From: UBA5070 sp035352895
GTDB lineage: Bacteria; Fibrobacterota; Fibrobacteria; UBA5070
Direction of reading: 5' to 3'
Length of the DNA: 64,000 nt
NCBI GenBank assembly: GCA_035352895.1
Contig: DAOPYN010000002.1
Coordinates: forward strand, 62,001 to 126,000
A model generated the notes under the pieces. The model was not told where the DNA came from and ran no database searches. It saw nothing but the letters and a program-made list of their open reading frames with translations. Made by a program: the position numbers and the translations under genes. Of this stretch, positions 40,080-49,201 are shown piece by piece (within the stretch, counting starts at the first letter, position 1; every line of letters starts with the position of its first letter).

Positions 40080-40802
40080 ATGAACCGATCCCTCATTCCA
40101 TTCGTCGCCGGCCTCCTGGGACCGGCGCTAGCGGGTTGCGATGCGATCGCGACCTCGGCTGCCGGCGAACCCAAGACATCCAGGCAGGACGATGCCACCC
40201 CGGTTCCGCTGACCTGGAGGCAGGATTTCGAATCCGGCCTCCCCTCCTTCCTGCGTTTGGATGGCTCCGCTTCCACCCGGGAGGGCAAGACCGCCATCAA
40301 CGAGCTGCGCCCCATTTCCGGGAAGCGGGACCTGTTGGTCTCGGCGATCCTGCGCTCTTCCGACAACCCCGGTTGGGCGTGTCTGTGGATGCCGCTGTGG
40401 GACAGCCAGGCGATGGACGCCACCAAGGCGATCGGATTTCGATTCAAGGCCAGGAGCAACCTCGCGAGGACCCTCACCTTGATGCTGGATTCGGACGCCT
40501 ACCCATCGACCACCGCCCGCCACGCGCTCACGGTGAACCTGGCCGCGACCACCAGCGATTATTTCGTGTACTTCAGCCAGTTCTCCTATTCGCCGCGGCT
40601 CTGGCAGACCGGTGGTCCCTGCGCCTCCACGGGAGACCCTTCCCTGTGCCGCGCCACCCTCTCCCAGGTGGTGTCCCGTCTGCGCGCGTTCCAGGTCTAC
40701 ATGGTGACTCCATCCGCCTCGGCGGGAACTCCCGCCCTGGACACCGCCGTCATCCAGCTGGACGACATCCAACTCCTGTTCGAGGACGAGATCCTCCTCT
40801 GA
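40080..40802 (+). CDS. Lipoprotein with carbohydrate-binding-like domain
   Basis: 240 residues; lipobox LAGC (Cys20). After a polar linker, a beta-sandwich-like domain starts at TWRQDFESGLPSFLRLDGSA and continues through AIGFRFKARSNLARTLTLML to DTAVIQLDDIQLLFED, the closing pattern of CBM-like jelly-rolls that end in DDI(Q/R)L. Likely anchored in the outer membrane and polysaccharide-binding, by inference. The next gene, a hydrolase lipoprotein, lies 41 bases on. Confidence 0.65.
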   Translation: MNRSLIPFVAGLLGPALAGCDAIATSAAGEPKTSRQDDATPVPLTWRQDFESGLPSFLRLDGSASTREGKTAINELRPISGKRDLLVSAILRSSDNPGWACLWMPLWDSQAMDATKAIGFRFKARSNLARTLTLMLDSDAYPSTTARHALTVNLAATTSDYFVYFSQFSYSPRLWQTGGPCASTGDPSLCRATLSQVVSRLRAFQVYMVTPSASAGTPALDTAVIQLDDIQLLFEDEILL

Positions 40803-40843
40803 AGGCTCGTCCCGCAGACCTCCTCCCTCCACGAAGGCATCCC

Positions 40844-42001
40844 ATGAATCCCAGGTTCGCCCTGCTCGCCCTGTCGATGGGCATCGTTCTCGGTTGTTCG
40901 GACAGTTCCACGTCGCCCGATGCCACCCCACCAGCCAAGTCCACCCCCGAATCGCTCTCTTCCTGGGCTCCCGACGCGACGCCCTCCCTGCCGGGAGACG
41001 CGGTCGTGGAAATCGCTTCGCTGGGGGCGCGCTGGGACAGCGTGGCCAACCTGGCGCGGTACCAAGCCGAGGTCCGGAAGGACCTGGCCGGGATCTTCGC
41101 CGAGTGGAACGCGCGAAAGCCCGCCGCGGCCGATTGGGACACGATCAAATCCGTGGCCCAGAGCAACGGGACCACCCACATGGTGGCCTTCTCCGTGGAC
41201 GGGGTGGCCCAAGGCGGGTTGATCTGGACGCCTTCCGTCACCGGGCCCAAGCCCGTCGTCCTGTTCGGCCACCCCGGCGACAACGGCGTCGACGACAATT
41301 TCGCGGGAGTCCTGTCCTTCCTGATGGGATCCACCTGGGGACGATGCATCGTGGTGATGCCCGCCTTCCGCGGCGAGGACGCCTCGCTTTCCGGCGTGGC
41401 CATCGCCGGCGACGCGACCAAGGCCAGCCCCTGGGACCGCGACGTCGACGACGGCCTGGCCATGCTCCAGGCGGTCCTGTCCCGGAATCCCCAGGCGGAC
41501 GCATCCAGGATCGCGGCCGTGGGCTACTCCCGCGGGGCGGGTGTGGCGCTCCTTTCCGCCCTGCGCGAGCGGAGGATCAAGGGCGTGTACGAGATCGCCG
41601 GCCCCACCGACTTCTTCGCCCCGTCCATTCAGAATCTGTCCAAAGCCTTGGCCGCCGGGGCGTCCATCGACCTGCCCGGCCTGGATGCCATCGAATCGCG
41701 CTACCTGGCGCCCTTCCGCAACGGCACGATCTCGGCGGATTCGCTGCGCACCGTCCTTCTGGCCCGGTCCGCCGCACGTCTGGCCATCTCGGGACTCCTG
41801 CCCGCCACCGTGGCCGTGCACGGCACCGCCGACTCGGTGGTGCATCCCGACCAGACCATCGCCCTCAAGGCCGCCGACTCCCGCGTGGACTACCAGTCCG
41901 TGACCGGCATGACCCACACGTCCGGAGTCCTGGGCGCCAATCAGCCGCAAGTGGCCCAATCCTTGCAAGCCTTCCTGAAGACCACCCTGGCGCTCCCCTG
42001 A
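40844..42001 (+). CDS. Alpha/beta-hydrolase lipoprotein
   Basis: 385 residues; lipobox VLGC (Cys18). Alpha/beta-hydrolase core: VVLFGHPGDNGVDD (oxyanion region), nucleophile Ser in GYSRGAG, Asp in VHGTADSVVHPDQ, His in MTHTSG. Resembles dienelactone-hydrolase or prolyl-oligopeptidase-like esterases. Outer-membrane location and polysaccharide deacylation are inference from the neighbouring CBM-like lipoprotein. Confidence 0.75.
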   Translation: MNPRFALLALSMGIVLGCSDSSTSPDATPPAKSTPESLSSWAPDATPSLPGDAVVEIASLGARWDSVANLARYQAEVRKDLAGIFAEWNARKPAAADWDTIKSVAQSNGTTHMVAFSVDGVAQGGLIWTPSVTGPKPVVLFGHPGDNGVDDNFAGVLSFLMGSTWGRCIVVMPAFRGEDASLSGVAIAGDATKASPWDRDVDDGLAMLQAVLSRNPQADASRIAAVGYSRGAGVALLSALRERRIKGVYEIAGPTDFFAPSIQNLSKALAAGASIDLPGLDAIESRYLAPFRNGTISADSLRTVLLARSAARLAISGLLPATVAVHGTADSVVHPDQTIALKAADSRVDYQSVTGMTHTSGVLGANQPQVAQSLQAFLKTTLALP

Positions 42002-42038
42002 TCCACCGGAAAGCATGGCCATCACCGTGGGAAGGTGG

Positions 42039-42044
42039 TAGGCT
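42039..42044 (+). promoter_or_regulatory. Candidate -10 box (TAGGCT)
   Basis: GGTAGGCT, identical to the octamer at 28569, 77 bases before ATG 42121. Weak support. Confidence 0.22.
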
Positions 42045-42120
42045 GTTGCTCACCTCCGCGACGGGTTGGGCGGCATCGCGACCGATCTCCCGGCGGAGGT
42101 TCCATCGGGAGGATCGCTAC

Positions 42121-42348
42121 ATGGTGCCACCGAAATCTCACCCGCGCTATCGAGAGCTCGTCACGGGTTCGTTCAGCCATTCGTTCCGTCTCATGCCGGC
42201 CGGAATGTGCGTCACCAGGAATCTCCGGGCCATCAGGATCGAAGGAGGCCAGCCCGAGGTCGTGCAGCAGGCGATCGAGGATGTCCACGAGTTCTTCGCC
42301 AAGTACGAGCCCATCATGGCCGACGACCTCAAGGACATCTTCGGCTGA
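42121..42348 (+). CDS. Small hypothetical protein
   Basis: 75 residues, no signal. GGGAGG precedes ATG 42121 by 8 bases. A basic first half (PRYRELVTGSFSHSFRLM) and helical second half (EVVQQAIEDVHEFFAKYEP). It ends 10 bases before the next gene and shares its likely promoter. Not recognised. Confidence 0.6.
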   Translation: MVPPKSHPRYRELVTGSFSHSFRLMPAGMCVTRNLRAIRIEGGQPEVVQQAIEDVHEFFAKYEPIMADDLKDIFG

Positions 42349-42358
42349 AGGAGGGACC

Positions 42359-43342
42359 ATGCTTTCCGACCCGATCGACATCTCCAATCGCATCCGCTCG
42401 GGAGAAACCCTCCTTCTGGCCGCCCAGGAGGAAGTCCTCCGGTCCCTTCCCGCGGGCAATTGGATCGGGGGGACCATCCCCTACTTCATGGCCGACTCCG
42501 GCGGCACGGTCTCGCGCGAGATGGTCTTCGCGACCCCCGCCCCGGCAGAGTGCACCTCGCTGGAGATACGCACCTACACCACCGATCGGATCCACCGGAT
42601 CTGCCAGGATGCGCCGGACAACGGACTGACCTTCCTGATCCTTCCCTCGGCGAGCCGCATCCACATGGAATTCGCCCAGAAAGCGCCGGACTACGAGGGC
42701 ATGTACCTCAAGCCCCTGGTCGGATGGATTTCCGGAGTGCACCTGGACGACCTCGGCAGACGCCCGCCCAAGGTGGTGGACGGACGGAATCTGACCGTCC
42801 ACGCCGACGCGGGAGCGGCCCTGCACTGCGGCCTTCCTCCGAATCTGGTGGCGCGCCTGGGGATCGTGAACCTGTTCGCCCCCGGCGACGGGGCGGTGAT
42901 CACCTTCCCGGAAGGCGGATTCCAGGTGGGACGGTGCCTGGTGGACGGAGTGGAACGGGTCTTCGCGGACTACCTCCTGGAACGCAAGGTGGATACCAGG
43001 CTCCCGTTGGTGGCGGACTACTCGGGCGCCATGGTGAACGTGAGCTTCAAGGACGTGGACTTCCCCAACGGCATCGTGAAGCTCTACGCGCCGGTGTTCC
43101 CCGGAGTGGACTACCGCCTCGCGCGCCCCGTGGGAGACTACATGGAGGAGTTCCGCAGGAAGCTGCCCACGGACGTCCGCGCGGCGTTCTCGTGCAACTG
43201 CATCCTGAACTTCCTGTATTCCGGCCTGGAAGGGAAGGTCACGGAATCGATGACAGGTCCCGTCACCTTCGGGGAGATCGCCTGCCAGCTCCTGAACCAG
43301 ACCCTGGTGTACGCCTCGATCGAGAGCATCACCGCCGGGTAG
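42359..43342 (+). CDS. Conserved hypothetical protein with GNWIGGTIPYFM motif
   Basis: 327 residues, no signal or membrane helix. N-terminus SNRIRSGETLLLAAQEEVLRS, then PAGNWIGGTIPYFMADSGG; five Cys overall, two in SCNC. I have a memory of such GGTIPYF proteins as a DUF family without assigned function but cannot name it surely. GGAGGG precedes ATG 42359. Coupled in a two-gene unit with the 75-residue protein. Confidence 0.65.
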   Translation: MLSDPIDISNRIRSGETLLLAAQEEVLRSLPAGNWIGGTIPYFMADSGGTVSREMVFATPAPAECTSLEIRTYTTDRIHRICQDAPDNGLTFLILPSASRIHMEFAQKAPDYEGMYLKPLVGWISGVHLDDLGRRPPKVVDGRNLTVHADAGAALHCGLPPNLVARLGIVNLFAPGDGAVITFPEGGFQVGRCLVDGVERVFADYLLERKVDTRLPLVADYSGAMVNVSFKDVDFPNGIVKLYAPVFPGVDYRLARPVGDYMEEFRRKLPTDVRAAFSCNCILNFLYSGLEGKVTESMTGPVTFGEIACQLLNQTLVYASIESITAG

Positions 43343-43401
43343 GCGGAGCCGTGCCGCCTTCGCGGTCGGTCGGCCCACCGTCGCGCGGTCCGGTGTTCCC
43401 C

Positions 43402-45231
43402 TCAAGGCGCCAGGAACACCGCCTTGGACGCGCCGGGCCAACGCAGGAGCTTCAGTCCGCCCCGTTCGTTGGTAAGATCCAAGGAGGCCCGCCCCTCCCG
43501 GACGGGAACCCTGCGTTCCAGCGAACCGTCGTGGGAAAACAGCTCCAACCAACCGTCGGCGGAACCCTCCAGCCTCGCCACCCCGTGTTCCATCCCAAAC
43601 CGCGCGGAAGCCCGCCGCAGGGAACCGGACACCCCGCTCCCCTTGCCGGTCAGGACCACGGCGGTCACGGACAGGGTCGGCAGGGCAAGGTTCAGGGTGT
43701 TGGCGGAAACCGCCACGGTCCCGGCCTTCAGGCCGTTCGCGGCATGCGACACGAAGGTCTCGCCCGACAGCTTGGAGAGCTGGAGCGTGGATGCCTCGGC
43801 GTTCGCGGAAAATCCCCCCAGGCTCACCACCACGTCCCTGGATGCGTCGGAAGCGCGGTTGACCAGGATCACCACCAGGGAATCGCCGTCGACGGAGATG
43901 GAACCGTAGGCGCTGACCAGGGTGTCCAGCGACGAGCGGCTCCGCACCCGCACGGACTTGGCCACCCTGCCGAACAGGTGGGTGGATTCCCACATGCCGG
44001 GATACCAGAACCAGGGCGTGTAGAGCTCCGTGCCGTGGTCGGCCATCGTTCCCAGCATGGAAGCGTGCCAGACCGCCGTCGCCGAGGCGTTGTCCGACAC
44101 CGACGACCCGATGCCGGATTCCGTCGATCCGATCCCGATGCCGTTGTCCGGCCCGAAGTACGTGTCCAGCCAGCGGCGCAGGCGCAGGAAGATGTACTCG
44201 CGCTTGATCGATTCGTCCCAACCGCCGTCCACCGTCTTCACCCCGTTGGCCCAGGGGAACACGTAGGTGGTGTCGTACAGGATCCGGTGGGTCTGCAGGT
44301 TCTGGGCCATGGTGGCCGAACCGGGGATGTTCAGGTACAGGTGCACGTCGTAGACGTCGATCATCCGGATCCCCGTGGAGTCCTGGATGTCGGCAAGACG
44401 CAGGATGAAGTATTCCGGAAAGCTCATGGAGCGGCCCCGGTAGGTCACCGACTCGTCGTTCCAGGTGTACCACTGCCATTCGGTCATGGTGGCGGGCCCC
44501 ACCAGCCGCGCATGGGGCATCTTCTTGCGCACCGCCTTGGCCACGGCCACCCAGCGCTGCACGTAGTCCTCCGCATCGATCGCTCCGGTCAGGGCCGGGA
44601 CCACGTCGTCGTGGGTGCCCACCCAGCCGTCGGGCTCGTTGTCCATGCCCCAGTAGCGGAATCGCGCCGAATCCAGGCCCAGCCCTCCCGATTGGAACCA
44701 GTGGTCCAGGATTCCCGCGGTGGAATCCGGCCCCCAGGCGGTCAGGTACTTGCGCGGATCGCCCTCCACCGAAGCCTTGCCGCCACCGGAGGAATTGGGA
44801 GTGCCGCCACCGGCCAGATTCTGCACCGTGCCGTCCCACCAGGCCGACTGGTTGTAGTTCCAGTCGTTGAAGTTGTTCTTGTCGTTGGCCGCCACCCAGC
44901 CCAGGAGCTGGAAGGCGAACATCCCCTGACCTCCTGGCAGCTTGGATTGGATGGACTTGGCCTTGGCGTCCCAGTCGTTGGCGTAGACGTTGTTGTACCA
45001 GTCGGGATGGCACGAGAGCCCGTTGCGCCAGTTGTACTTGGTCGCGTTGTTGCCCGCCGAAGCGCGCAGCAGCTTGAGACCGGCCTCGCGGTACACCGTG
45101 AAGTCGGAATCCGACAGATCGTTGTTCTTCCCCAGGATCGCCGGGTGGATCGGGATCCGTCCGGAATCGGCATCTACGGAAATTTGCACCGCGGCCGTCC
45201 ACAGCGGCGCGGCCATCAATATGGCGATCAT
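43402..45231 (-). CDS. Secreted glycoside hydrolase family 44-like endoglucanase
   Basis: 609 residues. Short signal peptide (MIAILMAAPLWTAA), then a GH44-like catalytic domain: IHPAILGKNND, LLRASAGNNATKYNWRNGLS, acid/base Glu in YWGMDNEPDGW, and a nucleophile Glu probably in GIGSTESGIG. A beta-sandwich and a C-terminal ~70-residue module (LELFSHDGSLERRVPVREG) follow. GH44 enzymes cut cellulose, xyloglucan or glucomannan. ATG 45231 overlaps the lipoprotein stop (ATGA), and the TIGR02147 regulator is first in the operon. Confidence 0.8.
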   Translation of the reverse strand: MIAILMAAPLWTAAVQISVDADSGRIPIHPAILGKNNDLSDSDFTVYREAGLKLLRASAGNNATKYNWRNGLSCHPDWYNNVYANDWDAKAKSIQSKLPGGQGMFAFQLLGWVAANDKNNFNDWNYNQSAWWDGTVQNLAGGGTPNSSGGGKASVEGDPRKYLTAWGPDSTAGILDHWFQSGGLGLDSARFRYWGMDNEPDGWVGTHDDVVPALTGAIDAEDYVQRWVAVAKAVRKKMPHARLVGPATMTEWQWYTWNDESVTYRGRSMSFPEYFILRLADIQDSTGIRMIDVYDVHLYLNIPGSATMAQNLQTHRILYDTTYVFPWANGVKTVDGGWDESIKREYIFLRLRRWLDTYFGPDNGIGIGSTESGIGSSVSDNASATAVWHASMLGTMADHGTELYTPWFWYPGMWESTHLFGRVAKSVRVRSRSSLDTLVSAYGSISVDGDSLVVILVNRASDASRDVVVSLGGFSANAEASTLQLSKLSGETFVSHAANGLKAGTVAVSANTLNLALPTLSVTAVVLTGKGSGVSGSLRRASARFGMEHGVARLEGSADGWLELFSHDGSLERRVPVREGRASLDLTNERGGLKLLRWPGASKAVFLAP

Positions 45232-46418
45232 GGAACACCTCCCTTTCGGAGTTTCGCGAACACCTGGCGCGGACCCGCCCCCGCGAGAGTCACGGGTCCC
45301 AGATTCAATTGGGCGTCCTCGGTGGCGAGCCACGTCATTCCCACCGCGCGCCGCCCCGCGACCACGGCCGCATCGCACTTCATGGAAGCCAGCGGCACTT
45401 CCTGCACCTTCCAGGTGGAAGCCAGGACCAACGACTGGCGGCAGGTCGAGCTCGTCCCGTCGGGATCGCGGAAGTGGATCTGGAATTGGATGTTCCCCTG
45501 TCCCGACACGGGGAAGCGGATGGCCTCGACGGCGGACAGATCGGCCACGCTCGAGGCGGGCGCCTCCTCGTTCCACGGATGGTCCACGTCCATGCCCACC
45601 ACCGCGAACCGCTCGTCGGACTCCGGGTCCATCTTGAAGGTCGCCGCGATGCAATTGCCGTACGGGCAGGAGATCCGCATCCGGGCGGGATCGTCCGGGG
45701 TCACCGTGGAGGAATCGCCGTAGATGAGGTCGGTGGTGGTGTACCACCAGCCCGCTCCCAAAAGCCACCCGTAGCGGTTTCGCACCGGATCGAAGGCGAA
45801 ATCCTCCAGGAGGACGGAATCGACGTCCGCGCCCAGGACGGTGTCCAGGGCTCCTCCCGCGGCCAGCGCCACGCGTCCCAGCAACGCCATGCCGGAATCC
45901 GTCATGGCCACCACCGCGAAGTCCCCCTCCGGCAGCCCCTGGAAGACCCAGGCGCCGTCGACGGCCTGGCGCGCGGCGTAGGCCGTCCCCGCCAGGACCA
46001 CCTCCTGCACGGTCTCGCCGGAAACGTGGGCCGAAAGGCGCTGGCTTCCTCCGTCGGCCATCCGCAGCTCGGCCGTGCGTCCCTGCGAAAGATCGATCTC
46101 GCCCCGTGCGGTGCGGACGGAATCCTCCAGTTCCAGGGCCACGCGCGCGTCGGAGACGTTCCCGAAGCGCACCCACCCCTGGGCGTCGGTGGTCTTCCGG
46201 TCCAGCACCGATCCGCTCGCCGAAGCCACCCTGGACTGCCAGGCGCCGTCCAGGGCCACCATGCGGACGGAAACTCCCGCCACCGCGGCGCCGTTCTGGT
46301 CCACCACGCGCGCGGAAACGCCCGAGGTTTCCGAGCCGGGCCCCATGGCCACCTGCCCACCTTCGCGGGAACAGGCGACCAGAAGCGAAAGCGCAAGGAT
46401 GCGAAGCGCCCTTCTCAC
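45228..46418 (-). CDS. Lipoprotein with carboxypeptidase-regulatory-like domain
   Basis: 396 residues; lipobox LLVAC (Cys16). N-terminal Ig/CarboxypepD_reg-like domain (VSARVVDQNGAAVAGVSVRMV, TDAQGWVRFGNVSD), a second strand-rich domain, and a C-terminal CBM-like jelly-roll (IRFPVSGQGNIQFQIHFRDP). GTG 46418 overlaps the regulator stop (GTGA). Coupling to a TIGR02147 regulator is a pattern known from Fibrobacter genomes; its purpose is unknown. Confidence 0.7.
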   Translation of the reverse strand: MRRALRILALSLLVACSREGGQVAMGPGSETSGVSARVVDQNGAAVAGVSVRMVALDGAWQSRVASASGSVLDRKTTDAQGWVRFGNVSDARVALELEDSVRTARGEIDLSQGRTAELRMADGGSQRLSAHVSGETVQEVVLAGTAYAARQAVDGAWVFQGLPEGDFAVVAMTDSGMALLGRVALAAGGALDTVLGADVDSVLLEDFAFDPVRNRYGWLLGAGWWYTTTDLIYGDSSTVTPDDPARMRISCPYGNCIAATFKMDPESDERFAVVGMDVDHPWNEEAPASSVADLSAVEAIRFPVSGQGNIQFQIHFRDPDGTSSTCRQSLVLASTWKVQEVPLASMKCDAAVVAGRRAVGMTWLATEDAQLNLGPVTLAGAGPRQVFAKLRKGGVP

Positions 46419-47296
46419 GGTGTCGCCTCCCGGGTCATCGGAAACAATTGGATCCCCAGATGATACACCCCGATCTCCCTGGAGTCGGCCTCCGCGATGG
46501 CCAGGATGCGCCTGCGGAATTCCACGATCTCGGATTCCACCCGCGCGCGGCCTTCGCGGGACAAGGTGACGGTGAGACTGGACAGGGCGCGATCGCCGCG
46601 CGGCATGCCGTCGATGGAATCGCGCGCCAGCTGCAGGGTGGAATCGTGGAACCCGTCCACCTCCACCGCCTGCACGGCCTCGCCCGTGGTGGTGCTGTGT
46701 CCATGCGCGCGCACCACCTTGCCGTTTTCCTCGCGGGCCATTCCCAGCTTCAGCAGAAGATCGATGGACGCCTTGGCCTTGGCCGCCGAAATGGCCGGCC
46801 GCAGGCGCTTGCCCAGGGCCGCGTGATCGCCCGCGAAGGGCTCCAGGAACAGGAGTTCCCGGATGGCGGTGTGGTGCCAGCAGCGGTAGAACTCGAAATG
46901 CTCCGGCGGAACCCGGACCGCCATGGCCTCGCGGAAGGTCGACAGCCGTTCCAGGATCCGGCGGCGCTCCTTCAGGCTCTTGGCCTTCTCGTGGAGCACC
47001 AGAAGCTCCAGATAATCCGCTTCGCGGGGGTCCAGCCGCAGGAAGGCGGCAAAGCGCAACGCCATCTCGGAGGACATCGTGCTGCGACCGCTGATCACGT
47101 GGGTGAAGTAGCTCGCCGAGCGGAACCCCACCTTCTGGGCGATGTACCGGCAGGAGAAGCGGGCATCCTGGGCCTTGCGGATGTGGTAGAGGTCCCGCAG
47201 ATAGGCCCGGTAATCCAGGTAGTCGAACACGGTGACCGGCAGGCGGGGATTGGCCTCCTTCCGTGTACTAATTGTGCCTTCGTTCCTGGGCGTCAT
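46415..47296 (-). CDS. TIGR02147-family (DUF4423) regulator-like protein
   Basis: 293 residues. Starts PVTVFDYLDYRAYLRDLYH, followed by a helix-turn-helix-like part (SCRYIAQKVGFRSASYFTHVI) and the DUF4423-type C-terminal domain (FEFYRCWHHTAIRELLFLEPF, then ALSSLTVTLSREGRARVESE). The family is a large paralogous group in Fibrobacter and is thought to be DNA-binding. It heads the lipoprotein-GH44 operon. A TATATC -10-like box (47305-47310, minus strand) lies 9 bases before the ATG. Confidence 0.88.
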   Translation of the reverse strand: MTPRNEGTISTRKEANPRLPVTVFDYLDYRAYLRDLYHIRKAQDARFSCRYIAQKVGFRSASYFTHVISGRSTMSSEMALRFAAFLRLDPREADYLELLVLHEKAKSLKERRRILERLSTFREAMAVRVPPEHFEFYRCWHHTAIRELLFLEPFAGDHAALGKRLRPAISAAKAKASIDLLLKLGMAREENGKVVRAHGHSTTTGEAVQAVEVDGFHDSTLQLARDSIDGMPRGDRALSSLTVTLSREGRARVESEIVEFRRRILAIAEADSREIGVYHLGIQLFPMTREATP

Positions 47297-47455
47297 ACAC
47301 CCATGATATACCCATCAAACCGCTATTTCACTGGATATCAAGCAGATTAAGTGTGTACTGATGACTAAACAGAGGGCATTGATGGACTTGTGAATCCATT
47401 TTTATCTCCTTGTGTACCTCGTGCCCCCACCACCCACCCCCCTCCGAAAGTTCCC

Positions 47456-47928
47456 ATGCGCACCCTGAAAACCTTCCTGACCTTGCGAATCCCCCCATGG
47501 TCCTCATGGTTCTCTTCGCCTTGGCGATGTTCGGGCTGTCCAGGATCACTCCCCGGTTCCCCATGCCGGGGTCTGTCCGGAACACCCTGTTGGCCATGAT
47601 CTTCGCCCCCGGCGCCCTCTGCATCGCCTGTGGAATCCTCGAGTTCCGCCGCCGGAAGACGACGGTGGATCCCCGCTACCCGGAAAAGGCTTCCATCCTG
47701 GTGTGCTCCGGCATCTACCGCTACACCCGCAACCCCATGTACGTCGGCGCGCTGTTGCTGCTGCTGGCCACGGCGATCGCGGTCCAGGCGCCCGCCACCC
47801 TGATCTTCCTTCCCCTCTTCGTCTGGCACATGAACGCCTTCCAGATCCGGCCGGAAGAGGAGATGCTCCTGGCCAAGTTCGGCGAGCCCTACGGCGACTA
47901 CATGCGCAAGGTGAGGCGTTGGGTGTAG
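47456..47928 (+). pseudogene. Isoprenylcysteine carboxyl methyltransferase-like gene with a probable frameshift in a C run
   Basis: ATG 47456 begins MRTLKTFLTLRIPP, a typical family N-terminus, but its frame is lost at the C6 run 47491-47496. In the next frame the family sequence continues: MVLMVLFALAMFGLSRI, IYRYTRNPMYVGALLLLLA and a C-terminal GEPYGDYMRKVRRWV. One more C would restore a ~158-residue membrane methyltransferase (ICMT/PEMT fold, four helices). If the sequence is right, a 143-residue product could still start at ATG 47497. Confidence 0.7.
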
Positions 47929-47959
47929 GCCATCGCCCCCCTGGAGGAGGTGCTTCGAG

Positions 47960-48064
47960 ATGAGCCATTCCCCCGAAGATGCGAGCCTGATCGGAGGATT
48001 CCTCCTCTTCTTGATGCCGCTCCTGACCTTCCTTGCCATCAGGAGATGCAAAAGGAACCTGTGA
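47960..48064 (+). CDS. Small 34-residue membrane protein
   Basis: ATG 47960 has GGAGGAGGT 8 bases upstream, a strong ribosome site. The product has one hydrophobic helix (LIGGFLLFLMPLLTFLAI) and a basic end (RRCKRNL). It follows the ICMT-like gene by 31 bases. Function unknown. Confidence 0.5.
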   Translation: MSHSPEDASLIGGFLLFLMPLLTFLAIRRCKRNL

Positions 48065-48110
48065 TCCGTCCACGCTCGATTCCCCATCGGACACCGCGAG
48101 GCGTCGCTCG

Positions 48111-48848
48111 TCAGGGATCCTCCGGAGTCGAGGCCAGGCGCAAACCGTGGCGATGGAAGGTGTAGGCCCCTCCCAGGAAAGCACCCATGCCGCAGTGGTA
48201 GGTTTGGTTGTGGTCGGAGACATCCAGAACGATGCTGTCGGCGGCGACCGAAATCGCACCTGCTGCACGGCTCTCGTCCGTGCCGCTGGACCAGGGACGG
48301 CGCGAAGATTTCGCGGCGGGAACATCGGATTCCACTTCGCAGCTGTGGCACTGCGGCTGATTCATTCCCGCGATCAATCGGAAATGCAGGCGCCCGGAGC
48401 CAGGCTGGATCGAGAGCTCCAGGATGTCCTCGGCGGCACTCTGGATCGGCTCGCCCGTCTCGAAGTCCATCCGTGCACACCCTCCGGCGTTTTCCAACCG
48501 GACCACCCCCACCGTGGAAAGGGCGCCGACCAACACGCGGAGGTCCTTGGTGGAACGCTTGAGCGCCAATTCCCGCAGACGATGCCGCCAGGCCTTGCGC
48601 AGTTCTGACACTTGGGAGGCTTCGCGTCGGATTTCGGACATCCACGCCTTCTGCTCCCGGCGAAGCGCTTGTTGGCCATTGGGATCGAAAACCTTCAAGG
48701 TGGACTTCCAGGCGAGCGTGAGACTGTCGTCGAGTTTGGAGAGGATCGAATCGGAGCAGATCCGGGTCTCGACGGGATGCGCAGCTTTCGAACACTCGAA
48801 ACCCGCCCCGACGAGCAGATTCGCGATCAGCACGGCACCGGCGATCAT
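48111..48848 (-). CDS. Exported protein with LprI-like lysozyme-inhibitor domain
   Basis: 245 residues, signal peptide (GAVLIANLLVGAG). Residues ~18-85 fit the LprI/DUF1311 pattern: FECSKAAHPVETRICSDSIL, a Leu-rich helix, and QQALRREQKAWMSEIRREA. The second half (~110-245) with four more Cys is not recognised. DUF1311 proteins act in the periplasm, in some cases as lysozyme inhibitors. Confidence 0.7.
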   Translation of the reverse strand: MIAGAVLIANLLVGAGFECSKAAHPVETRICSDSILSKLDDSLTLAWKSTLKVFDPNGQQALRREQKAWMSEIRREASQVSELRKAWRHRLRELALKRSTKDLRVLVGALSTVGVVRLENAGGCARMDFETGEPIQSAAEDILELSIQPGSGRLHFRLIAGMNQPQCHSCEVESDVPAAKSSRRPWSSGTDESRAAGAISVAADSIVLDVSDHNQTYHCGMGAFLGGAYTFHRHGLRLASTPEDP

Positions 48849-49201
48849 GGGAGCGACGCCATCGCGTCGGACGCAGATTCTGTGGAATGCATAGCCATGG
48901 GATTTCGCTTGGGAAACGGGCCGAAGAGGCCACCAGGGGAGAAACCCGAAGGATAGGAAACACCGTCGGGGTCCGCGACATCTCCTCCGGACTGTTCACC
49001 TGCCGTTTGACCCTGGATCCCGCAGGTAGGATCTTCTCCTGGGGCGAACACCCCTGCGACCAGGACATGCCGCGCTGAAAGCTCAGGCAATTGAACAGCC
49101 CTGCTCCGCGCCAAGCTGAGCGCCCCCTGCGAGGAAGGACCACGCACCGTGCGGCGAGGGATCCAGGCGAGCACAACCCCGTTACCTACATTCCACGAAC
49201 C
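48849..49201. other. 353-base intergenic region
   Basis: Lies between the LprI-like gene (minus) and the GH12 gene (plus). A 63-codon reading frame at 48887-49078 has no ribosome site or recognisable sequence. A TACCTA box (49183) is the only regulatory candidate; no RNA element was recognised. Confidence 0.55.
49183..49188 (+). promoter_or_regulatory. Candidate -10 box (TACCTA) for the GH12 gene
   Basis: Same hexamer as the promoter at 25697, 13 bases before ATG 49202. No -35 seen. Confidence 0.3.

Noticed and set aside
47263..47417. Three GTGTAC hexamers (47263, 47353, 47412) near the TIGR02147 start as an operator set
   Set aside because: Irregular spacing, one copy inside the gene, and no longer shared flank.
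48887..49078. 63-codon plus-strand ORF
   Set aside because: No ribosome site, no recognisable sequence and flanked by non-coding DNA; treated as chance.
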